This document shows positions 1 to 5,268 of a DNA stretch of 5,268 nt, one piece after another. This DNA comes from Anaerolineales bacterium (GTDB taxonomy: Bacteria > Chloroflexota > Anaerolineae > 4572-78 > J111): assembly GCA_012032575.1 (NCBI GenBank), contig JAAUSP010000549.1, positions 1 to 5,268 of the forward strand, given 5' to 3'. The translations under genes were made by a program, and so were the position numbers. Position 1 is the stretch's first letter; every line of letters starts with the position of its first letter. Under the pieces are notes generated by a model. That model made no database searches. It worked only from the letters and a program-made list of their open reading frames with translations, and was not told the DNA's origin.

Positions 1-1478
1 ACTAACCTAGTTATCATCATCGGCGCAGGCATTGGCGGACTTAGCGCGGCTGTTCGACTGGCAGCGATGGTCGAAAAGTGCTGGTAGCTGGAACAAAATA
101 ACGCTGTCGGCGGCAAGATGGGCCAAATCCGGCAGGATGGCTATCGTTGGGATACCGGCCCCTCGGTGATTACGATGCGGCCCGTGCTGGAGGAGTTGTT
201 TGCTGCCGCCGGCCGCCGCCTGGAAGATTATCTGACCCTCCGCCCGGTTGAGCCGCTGACCCGCTACTTTTACCCCGACGGAACCATCCTCGACGCCACC
301 CGCGACCTTTCGCGCATGGCCGCGCAAATCGCTGCGTTGGACGAACGCGATGTGGAAGGCTACCTGGCTTACCTGGCCTACGCGGCCCGACTGCACCGCA
401 TCACCGGCCCGGTCTTCATTTACGATCAGCCGCCTTCCTGGCGCAGCCTCCTGCGGGTGCCCTGGCAAGACACCCTGCGGGTGGATGGGGGGCGGACGAT
501 GGACGCCGCTATCCGCAGTTTTGTCCACTCGCCGCATCTGCGCCAGCTTTTGGGCCGTTTTGCCACCTATGTCGGCGGCAGCCCCTATCAAGCCCCGGCG
601 ACGCTCAATGTCATCGCCCATGTCGAGCTGACCGGCGGGGTCTGGTATCCGCAGGGTGGTATTTATGCTATTGCGGAGGCGCTGGCTCGACTGGCTGAAG
701 AGTTGGGGGTCGAAATTTGCACCGGCTGCCCGGTGAGTCAGATTGTCGTGGAGGGAAACAGAATTCAGGGGGTGGTGTTAGCCGATGGCAGCCTGCAAAC
801 CGCCGATACCGTGGTGGCCAATGTGGATGTGGCGACCGTTTATCACAAGCTGCTGCCGCCCAGCCTGGCTACGCCGCAGCGGCTGGCCCGGCTGACCCGC
901 GTTGAACCGTCCTGCTCCGGTTTCATTTTGCTGCTGGGCGTAGCGGGCACAAACCCTCAACTGGCTCACCATAACATCTTCTTTTCCAGCGACTACCGCC
1001 GCGAGTTTGACGATATTTTCCAGCGCAGCGTCCCCCCCGCCGACCCGACAATTTATGTCGCTATTACCTCAAAATCCGATCCCGCCCATGCCCCCGCCGG
1101 CAGCGAAAACTGGTTTGTGCTGGTCAACGCCCCCGCCCTGGACAGCCGCTTTGATTGGGCCACGCAGGCGGCATCCTACCGCAATCACGTCCTGGCCCGG
1201 CTGGCCGATTTTGGACTGGACGTGCGTGGCTGTCTCCAAACCGAACAGATGCTAACCCCGCTCGACCTGGCCCGGCTCGAGGCGGAGCCTGGCGCGGCGC
1301 GCTCTACGGCGCGTCGTCCAACAACCCTTTCACCGCGTTTCGCCGCCCGCACAATCGCGCCCCGGCTGTAACCGGTCTCTACTTTGTCGGCGGGACCACC
1401 CACCCCGGCGGCGGCGTGCCTATGGTCATGCTGTCGGGCAAAGTCGTTGCCGGGCTGATAACACAAGAGCGGGGATAA
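1..1478 (+). CDS. Phytoene desaturase (CrtI/CrtD)-family FAD-dependent carotenoid desaturase, 5'-partial, frameshifted
   Basis: Flavoprotein of the CrtI/CrtN/CrtD family, whose members dehydrogenate carotenoid precursors such as phytoene at the membrane. The first visible codons encode VIIIGAGIGGLSAA, the N-terminal Rossmann FAD-binding GxGxxG, so only a few residues and the start codon lie outside the window. Next come VGGKMG and DTGPSVITM, a central RFATYVGGSPYQAPATLN, then GGVWYPQGGIYAIAEAL. The C-terminal FAD-binding signature GLYFVGGTTHPGGGVPMV is followed by the stop TAA at 1476-1478. About 493 codons fits the family's usual ~490-500. The gene is not one open frame: frame 1 has TAG at 85-87, runs open from 88 to TGA-less stop at 1369-1371, while the true C terminus (GALYGASSNNPF onward) is in frame 3. 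The uninterrupted stretch from an internal ATG is 118-1371, but its last ~30 residues are out of frame. The exact substrate (CrtI versus CrtD type) cannot be told from sequence alone; the family call is firm. It converges on the transporter downstream. Confidence 0.9.
62..90 (+). other. Compensating pair of single-base frame disruptions in the desaturase N terminus
   Basis: Frame 1 reads the FAD-binding start up to LAA at about 58-66 and then hits TAG at 85-87. Between them, frame 3 from 66 to 86 reads DGRKVLV, exactly the second beta strand expected after a Rossmann helix, and frame 1 resumes at 88 with LEQNNAVGGK. Restoring one base near 65 (for example GCGGAT for GCGAT) and removing one base near 87 gives a continuous LAADGRKVLVLEQNNAVGG. 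This is read directly from the sequence; which exact base was lost or gained is inference. Confidence 0.85.
1276..1290 (+). other. Frame disruption near the desaturase C terminus (apparent loss of one base)
   Basis: Frame 1 reads TPLDLARLE up to about 1281 and then turns into an Arg/Ala-rich tail ending at 1371. Frame 3 from about 1283 reads GGAWRGALYGASSNN and continues through the conserved C-terminal FAD motif to the stop at 1476-1478. Adding one G in the GAGGCGGA stretch at 1279-1286 joins the halves as RLEGGAWRGALYG, a natural-looking CrtI-family sequence. Confidence 0.85.
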
Positions 1479-1557
1479 ATGGAAGAATGATGGGTTGGAA
1501 GGCTGGAAACTTTTCCAGCCTTCCATTCTTCCAACCTTCCAACCTTCCTTCTTTTTC
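1479..1557. repeat. 8-nt-periodic inverted repeat (GGAAGGNN / TTCCANCC) in the convergent gap
   Basis: The gap between the convergent stop codons is made of 8-nt units. The left side is purine-rich: GGAAGAAT (1481), GATGGGTT (1489), GGAAGGCT (1497), GGAAAC (1505). The right side is pyrimidine-rich: TTCCAGCC (1513), TTCCATTC (1521), TTCCAACC (1529), TTCCAACC (1537), TTCC (1545). The two sides are inverted copies: 1497-1509 pairs perfectly with 1512-1524, and GGAAGAAT at 1481-1488 pairs with ATTCTTCC at 1525-1532 if exactly one 8-nt unit is looped out. No coding function is supported. Confidence 0.85.
1497..1557. terminator. Possible shared transcription terminator hairpin between convergent genes
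   Basis: A 13-bp perfect stem (GGAAGGCTGGAAA at 1497-1509, TTTCCAGCCTTCC at 1512-1524) sits between the stops of the desaturase gene and the oppositely oriented transporter gene, 18 nt after the former. It is well placed to end transcription from both sides. It is not a textbook Rho-independent terminator: no T-run follows the stem directly on either strand, and the nearest, CTTTTT at 1551-1556, lies 26 nt further on. The hairpin is certain; the terminator role is inferred from position. Confidence 0.45.
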
Positions 1558-2902
1558 ACTCTAATTGACGCAACTGCGGCACGCGCAACCACAACCAGCC
1601 GGCAAAGCCCAGCGAGATAACCGCGCTCAAAACAATCGTCGCCGGTTCGCCGGTTAGCTCGGCGGCCCAGCCGGTCAGCAGTGCGCCGATGGGGGCCAGG
1701 CCAAAAAAGCTAAAGGTGTAGAGGCTGATAATCCGCCCGCGCAGCCGGTCGGGGGCCAGGGTTTGGACCAGCACATTGGTCATGTTGAACAGCACAATCA
1801 CCCCCCAGCCGGTCCCGGCCATGGCCAGCAGCGAGAAAGGCAGCCAGCGAGCCTCGGCAAACAGAAACAGCGTCAGCGGGAAAATAAAGGTGCTGAGGGT
1901 GAGCAGGCGGCCTTTGAATTGAAAGCGGCCCAGGCTGGCAATGAGCAAGGCTCCGCTCAGCGCCCCCACGCCCCGCGCCGATTGCAGCCAGCCGTTAGTG
2001 GTAGCGTCGCCGTTCAGCACCGTCACCGCCCAGGCCGGCAGCAGGGTCATATAGGCCAGGCCAAACAAGCTGATCACCGAGGCCACACTGATCAGAGTGC
2101 GCAGCATCGGGGTGTTAAAAACGTACTGGATGCCCTCTTTCAGGTCGTCCAATGCGCGGGTCTGGTGAGCTACGGCAGCCACAGGCTTCAGGCGCATCAG
2201 CAGCAAAGCCGCGATCACGGCAATAAACGAGAGGCCGTTCAGAGTAAAACACCAGGCCGGCCCCACCAGGGCGTAAGTCAGGCCGCCAACGGCCGGGCCG
2301 ACCACGGTAGCCAGGTTGAACATGCTGGAGTTGAGGGCGATGGCATTGGGCAAATCCTCGCGGTCCACCATCTCGACCACAAAGGACTGGCGGGCCGGAG
2401 CGTCGAAGGCGTTGGCCACACCCAGCCCCAGCGCCAACACAATAATGTGCCAGGGCTGGATCATCTTCAAAAAAGTCAGCACGGCCAGGGCAAAGGCCAG
2501 GACCATCATGCCGGATTGGGCCACAATCAGCAGTTTGCGGCGCGGCAGCCGGTCGGCGATAACGCCGCCGTAAAGCATAAACAACCACGAGGGCAGACCG
2601 GCCGCAAAACCGACATAGCCCAGGTAAGCCGGTGAGTGAGTCAACTCGAATACCAGGTAGCCCTGGGCGGTGGTCTGCATCCACGTGCCCACCAGCGAGA
2701 CGAGTTGGCCGATAAACCATAAGCGAAAGTTGCGATAACGCAGCGCCGCAAATGTTTGCCCCAAACTCATCGCTGGTAGGGGCCGCCCGCCGAGGTACTC
2801 GCCCAGAAGGCGCAGCCGCCGCGCCGGGCGGGAGGCCGGCCCGACGGAATTTCCTTCATTTTCTAGCGGCGTCTCCGGAAAATCTTTCAACTCAGAAGCC
2901 AC
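1556..2902 (-). CDS. MFS transporter, MFS_3/EntS-like (DHA3-type) exporter
   Basis: Complete 448-residue integral membrane protein of the major facilitator superfamily, expected to have about 12 transmembrane helices in the cytoplasmic membrane and to export a small molecule by proton antiport. Substrate is not predictable. Seen in the sequence: RNFRLWFIGQLVSLVGTWMQ at 57-76 starting helix 1; MFS motif A as GGVIADRLPRRK at 112-123 between helices 2 and 3; DAPARQSFVVEMV (167-179), NAIALNSSMFN (186-196) and GPAVGG (202-207), all typical of the EntS/MFS_3 group; and a second motif-A-like LRGRIISLY in the C-terminal half. The start is GTG at 2900-2902, with an in-frame TGA two codons upstream and a promoter placed to give a leader of about 20 nt; a weak GGGGG lies 6 nt before it. 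The first ~44 residues are hydrophilic and Pro/Arg-rich, longer than usual; an ATG at 2768-2770 (residue 45) is the alternative start. Frame and codon use are undisturbed. Confidence 0.93.
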   Translation of the reverse strand: MASELKDFPETPLENEGNSVGPASRPARRLRLLGEYLGGRPLPAMSLGQTFAALRYRNFRLWFIGQLVSLVGTWMQTTAQGYLVFELTHSPAYLGYVGFAAGLPSWLFMLYGGVIADRLPRRKLLIVAQSGMMVLAFALAVLTFLKMIQPWHIIVLALGLGVANAFDAPARQSFVVEMVDREDLPNAIALNSSMFNLATVVGPAVGGLTYALVGPAWCFTLNGLSFIAVIAALLLMRLKPVAAVAHQTRALDDLKEGIQYVFNTPMLRTLISVASVISLFGLAYMTLLPAWAVTVLNGDATTNGWLQSARGVGALSGALLIASLGRFQFKGRLLTLSTFIFPLTLFLFAEARWLPFSLLAMAGTGWGVIVLFNMTNVLVQTLAPDRLRGRIISLYTFSFFGLAPIGALLTGWAAELTGEPATIVLSAVISLGFAGWLWLRVPQLRQLE

Positions 2903-2930
2903 GGTTCACCCCCGGTAAAGATAACAGGCA

Positions 2931-2959
2931 ATTGTAGCCCCAGGAGAGTAATCTGTCAA
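2931..2959 (-). promoter_or_regulatory. Sigma70-type promoter of the MFS transporter gene
   Basis: Read on the minus strand, TTGACA (2954-2959) is followed after exactly 17 nt by TACAAT (2931-2936), a full-consensus -35 and five of six -10 bases. Transcription would start near 2924 and give a ~20-nt leader before the GTG at 2900-2902. Sequence and spacing are seen directly; activity is inferred. Confidence 0.75.
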
Positions 2960-3025
2960 CGCCCTCGAAAAATAAAGCCCTGCTCCAGACACTGATTCTA
3001 AAACCCCACAAATACGGACAATATA

Positions 3026-3054
3026 TTGACAAAATAAGAACAAAGTGATATTTT
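3026..3054 (+). promoter_or_regulatory. Candidate sigma70-type promoter of the glycoside hydrolase gene
   Basis: TTGACA at 3026-3031, a 17-nt spacer, and TATTTT at 3049-3054 (four of six -10 bases). The predicted transcription start, about 7 nt further on, falls on or next to the ATG at 3061, and there is no Shine-Dalgarno-like purine run before the ATG, so the mRNA may be leaderless. A perfect 10-bp palindrome CAATATATTG (3019-3028) overlaps the -35 box and could be an operator half or chance in AT-rich DNA. Confidence 0.5.
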
Positions 3055-3060
3055 TCCTCT

Positions 3061-4938
3061 ATGACCTGGACAAATTGTAACAACAAAAGCTCACTGTTCA
3101 CTCTCTGGCTGCTTTGGCTGCTCCTTACCGTTATGAGTACGGGCTCGCCGGCTGCCGCTAATCCTCCGGCAGAACCCTTACTGGGTTTCCACATTGGCCG
3201 GGGTGATGCCCTTCACCTGGAGGCAGCCCGGGCTGCCGGGGGTGGTTTTGTGGTAGTGGTATTTAGTTGGGCCGATATTGAGCCGGAGCCAAACTATCTC
3301 TACTGGGAAGTTCCCGACGCTGCCTTGCGCGCCGCTCGCTTTTACGGCCTGGAAGTGGTTGCTCGGCTGGACCGCCCGCCGGAGTGGGCCAGAAATGAGG
3401 CAGAAGCGGGACAAGTTCCCTGGCGGCTCGACGCCTATGCCAACTTTGCCCGCCGGGTCGCCGAACGGTACGGCCAGCAGTTGGCCGGGGTCATCCTCTG
3501 GAATGAGCCGAATCTCAGCCTGGAATGGGCCGGCCAGCCGCCCGATCCGGCGGCGTATGTCGAACTGCTCAAAGCGGCCCATCCGGCGGTTAAGTTGGCC
3601 AGTCCCCACCTGCCGGTACTGCTGGCCGGCCTGGCCTTTACCCTGGATAACGACAAACAAGCCATCAACGATTTGACCTATCTGGAACAGGTTTACGCCG
3701 CCGGCGGAGGGGCATACTTCGATATTCTGGCCGCCCATCCCTATGGGTTTGGCCGCCCACCCGAGGACGCCCCGGCTGAAAATCAACTCAACTTTCGTCG
3801 GCTGGAATTGCACCGCGGCCTCATGGCCCAGAACGGCGACGCCGCCAAGTCGGTCTGGATCACCGAGATGGGCTGGCGTACCAGCGCACCTGATCCGCGG
3901 GACGCCTGGCAGGTGGTCAGTCCGGCTGAGCAAAGCCGCTACATTCAGGAGGCGCTGGCCTGGGCCGGCGAGCAGTATCCCTGGCTGGAACGGCTGGCCC
4001 TGTGGGAGTTAAACGGCGACGGCGACAACTATGGCTACAACCTGTGGCACGGCCCCGCTCAAATCAGCCCGGCCTATAAAGCGTTGGTGGAAACCTGTCT
4101 GCAACGCAGTGAACGGTGTGACGGCAGTTCCCTTCCCATAACCTCACCCTCATCATCCATTTCTGTTCTGGCCGCCGATGTGTCCATTCGCCTGGGCGAC
4201 CGGGGCACGCTGCATCCGCATTGGGTCCACCTGCACCGCGGCGGCCAAAATTTCAGCCCCGACTGGCAGGGAGAATTCTTCCTCCGGCCTGAGCAAGCCC
4301 GGCAGCCCTACGACCTGCTGCTGGAAACCATGCAGATTGACCAGCCGGCCAACCGCCTCAGCATCAATGGGGTGGAAGTGGCCCGGCTGCGCCCCCGCAC
4401 CCGGCCCGACCCCACCAGCACCTGGGTTACGCAACGCTTCAGTGTACCGGACAACCTGCTCCGGCCCGGCCGCAATACCCTGAGCCTCATCAGCGGCCAG
4501 CGCAACCCGGCCCGCCAATACGGCTTTTGGCGCTGGGAGAATTTCCAGTTTCGGAATGTGCGGCTGGTTCCCCCTGGCCCGGAGTTGTCCGGCTTAACCT
4601 GGACTTCGCAAGCCAGCCCCAGCGGTTGGAGTGACATCAACCGCCTGCGCCCCGGCCCCGCCAACGATTTCTGGCTAACCGGCAACGGTCCCGGCCAGCT
4701 TTGGCGCGGTGAAAAGGCCGCGGGAACTGCCACCGCCAGTCTGAAAAATCAATCCGGTTCGCGCCCCGACCTGGTTTTTGCAGATGTGCTGCCGCTGGCT
4801 CAAGGGGAGTTGGCGGCTACTGGCGACGGTCTCTTCTGGCGGGCAGACGGGGATGATTGGCAGGCTGTCGCCGATGGGCCGGACGAGTATGCTTACGTCA
4901 CTGTCAGAGCCGGCGTAGCGTTTTTATGCCGGTTTTGA
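3061..4938 (+). CDS. Secreted clan-A glycoside hydrolase (GH39/PslG-like or cellulase-like) with beta-sandwich and beta-propeller modules; frameshifted near 4917
   Basis: Extracellular carbohydrate-active enzyme, probably a retaining glycosidase. Residues 1-33 form a Sec signal peptide (hydrophobic core about 12-24, AAA cleavage site before N34, no lipobox). Residues ~38-345 are a TIM-barrel-type catalytic domain: WNEPN gives the acid/base E149, HPYGFG lies at 226-231, WITEMGW gives the nucleophile E269, and W315 sits on a late strand. The 120-residue E-E spacing and the NEP motif fit clan GH-A, closest in feel to GH39/PslG-like proteins; the exact family and substrate are unknown. A Ser/Pro linker (~356-368) leads to a beta-sandwich (~373-506, with [13 protein letters not shown] and [11 protein letters not shown]) resembling a galactose-binding-like fold. 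From ~509 a propeller-like repeat module begins. The open frame stops with TGA at 4936-4938, but its last ~8 residues are out of frame; the real protein continues past the window. ATG 3061 is the first start after an in-frame TGA at 3046-3048. Confidence 0.85.
   Translation: MTWTNCNNKSSLFTLWLLWLLLTVMSTGSPAAANPPAEPLLGFHIGRGDALHLEAARAAGGGFVVVVFSWADIEPEPNYLYWEVPDAALRAARFYGLEVVARLDRPPEWARNEAEAGQVPWRLDAYANFARRVAERYGQQLAGVILWNEPNLSLEWAGQPPDPAAYVELLKAAHPAVKLASPHLPVLLAGLAFTLDNDKQAINDLTYLEQVYAAGGGAYFDILAAHPYGFGRPPEDAPAENQLNFRRLELHRGLMAQNGDAAKSVWITEMGWRTSAPDPRDAWQVVSPAEQSRYIQEALAWAGEQYPWLERLALWELNGDGDNYGYNLWHGPAQISPAYKALVETCLQRSERCDGSSLPITSPSSSISVLAADVSIRLGDRGTLHPHWVHLHRGGQNFSPDWQGEFFLRPEQARQPYDLLLETMQIDQPANRLSINGVEVARLRPRTRPDPTSTWVTQRFSVPDNLLRPGRNTLSLISGQRNPARQYGFWRWENFQFRNVRLVPPGPELSGLTWTSQASPSGWSDINRLRPGPANDFWLTGNGPGQLWRGEKAAGTATASLKNQSGSRPDLVFADVLPLAQGELAATGDGLFWRADGDDWQAVADGPDEYAYVTVRAGVAFLCRF
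4911..4925 (+). other. Frame disruption in the hydrolase propeller (apparent extra base)
   Basis: Frame 1 reads [10 protein letters not shown] to 4914 and then runs to a TGA at 4936. Frame 2 reads [10 protein letters not shown] from 4919 but has a TAG at 4916-4918. Removing one base, for example the A at 4917 so that GTAGCGT becomes GTGCGT, joins them as [17 protein letters not shown], a typical blade strand. The inserted context GTAGC is the same as at position 84-88 in the desaturase gene. Confidence 0.8.
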
Positions 4939-5268
4939 AGCAGGCGGCGTCTGGAGCGCGGCCCAGCCGGCCGGCCCCTGGCAGCCGGATGGACTGACCG
5001 GCCTGACGGTGCTGGATTTGGTGTATGACCCTGTCTCCAGCCGTCTTTTTGCCGCAACTGATCAAGGGATTTTTGTTCGTGGTGAGGCAAAATCGGGCTG
5101 GACGAGTCTGCCGGCCCTACCGGGCGCGGCCAAAAATTCGCTGCAAAAATTTATCACCCGGCTTTACCTGGGGCAGCAGGGGGAGCTGGTGGCCGCAGTC
5201 TGGACAGATTGTGGCTTTATCCGGCCGCAGCCGGGGCGGACTGGCAGCCTTTTGGGCCGGCAGAATTG
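4919..5268 (+). CDS. Continuation of the glycoside hydrolase: beta-propeller-like repeats, frameshifted and 3'-partial
   Basis: After the apparent frameshift the same protein continues in frame 2 from about 4919, reading [12 protein letters not shown], then [19 protein letters not shown] and onward. Near 5213 it shifts again to frame 1, which reads [18 protein letters not shown] to the window edge. The content is a string of ~40-residue units of the form G-[LVI]-aromatic followed 10-11 residues later by Trp, as in BNR/Ycf48/sortilin-like beta-propeller proteins. No start codon or ribosome binding site of its own is seen, so it is not a separate gene. The propeller may bind carbohydrate or a partner protein; that is inference. 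The stop lies beyond the window. Confidence 0.75.
5205..5217 (+). other. Second frame disruption in the hydrolase propeller (apparent loss of one base)
   Basis: Frame 2 reads [10 protein letters not shown] to 5214, then FIRPQPGR, which has no repeat character. Frame 1 from 5215 reads [14 protein letters not shown]. Restoring one C near 5215 gives [16 protein letters not shown], which matches the first blade [12 protein letters not shown], with the Gly-to-Trp spacing of 30 nt restored exactly. Confidence 0.75.

Larger units (their letters stand above)
2903..3060. promoter_or_regulatory. Divergent intergenic promoter region
   Basis: These 158 nt separate the starts of the divergently read transporter and hydrolase genes. 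The right two thirds are distinctly AT-rich against the GC-rich coding sequence. Apart from the two promoter candidates and the 10-bp palindrome, I see no attenuator, riboswitch or small open frame worth annotating. Confidence 0.7.
4828..5268 (+). repeat. Protein-level tandem repeat: four beta-propeller blade starts
   Basis: Blade-start motifs occur at 4828 ([11 protein letters not shown]), 4946 ([12 protein letters not shown]), 5066 ([12 protein letters not shown]) and about 5213 ([11 protein letters not shown]). Spacings are 118, 120 and 147 nt, about 39, 40 and 49 residues. Each has Gly, an aliphatic residue and an aromatic (Phe, Trp or Tyr) followed by Trp 10-11 residues later, the outer-strand pattern of BNR/Ycf48-like propellers. 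The set continues outside the window. Confidence 0.65.

Noticed and set aside
62..90. Programmed ribosomal frameshifting or TAG readthrough in the desaturase gene
   Set aside because: There is no slippery heptamer or downstream structure at these sites, and two opposite shifts within 25 nt would not be a known regulatory device; sequence errors explain them more simply.
7..621. A 204-codon open frame on the - strand
   Set aside because: Antisense to the desaturase gene, with no domain and no promoter or ribosome binding site.
1185..1592. A 135-codon - strand open frame containing EGWKVGRMEGWK
   Set aside because: The Gly-Trp-Lys repeats are just translation of the 8-nt intergenic array, and the rest is antisense to the desaturase gene.
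1763..2635. A 290-codon open frame on the + strand, rich in Gln and His
   Set aside because: It is antisense to the well-supported transporter gene, has no recognisable domain, and its composition is what the opposite strand of a GC-rich membrane-protein gene produces.
1556..2902. A drug-specific (for example tetracycline or siderophore) exporter assignment for the MFS protein
   Set aside because: The motifs identify the MFS_3/EntS-like group only; no substrate-specific residues or neighbouring biosynthetic genes are present.
3178..3933. A 251-codon open frame on the - strand
   Set aside because: It lies wholly antisense to the catalytic domain of the hydrolase, whose active-site motifs fix the true strand and frame.
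1..5268. A functional link among the three genes (carotenoid, export and polysaccharide functions as one system)
   Set aside because: The genes are convergent and then divergent, each with its own signals, and no shared regulator or pathway partner is visible.

Overview
The window is GC-rich (apart from one AT-rich intergenic stretch) and looks like a bacterial chromosomal or metagenome contig. The gene content and architecture (a carotenoid-desaturase-like flavoprotein, an MFS_3/EntS-like exporter, and a secreted clan-A glycoside hydrolase fused to beta-rich modules) would suit a Chloroflexota bacterium of the Anaerolineae type. That placement is an inference from protein style; there is no rRNA or marker gene to prove it.

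Layout: (1) 1-1478, + strand, a phytoene desaturase (CrtI/CrtD)-family gene that lacks only its first few codons at the window edge and is broken by three apparent single-base indels (about 65, 87 and 1282). (2) 1479-1555, a short convergent intergenic gap filled by an 8-nt-periodic purine/pyrimidine repeat that folds into a 13-bp perfect hairpin, a possible shared terminator. (3) 1556-2902, - strand, an intact 448-residue MFS transporter with a GTG start and a near-consensus sigma70 promoter. (4) 2903-3060, a divergent, partly AT-rich promoter region. (5) 3061-5268, + strand, a secreted glycoside hydrolase with a signal peptide, a TIM-barrel-type catalytic domain (E149/E269), a beta-sandwich and a beta-propeller-like repeat module. 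This gene runs off the right edge and carries two more apparent frameshifts (about 4917 and 5213).

The three genes are separately transcribed (convergent pair, then divergent pair) and nothing in the sequence ties them into one pathway. I see no tRNA, rRNA, CRISPR array, insertion sequence or phage feature. The most notable points are the five single-base frame disruptions near the two ends, each repairable to a family-consistent protein; the 8-nt repeat hairpin; the three-module hydrolase; and a promoter placement that suggests a leaderless mRNA for it. I do not see a convincing new multi-gene system here.
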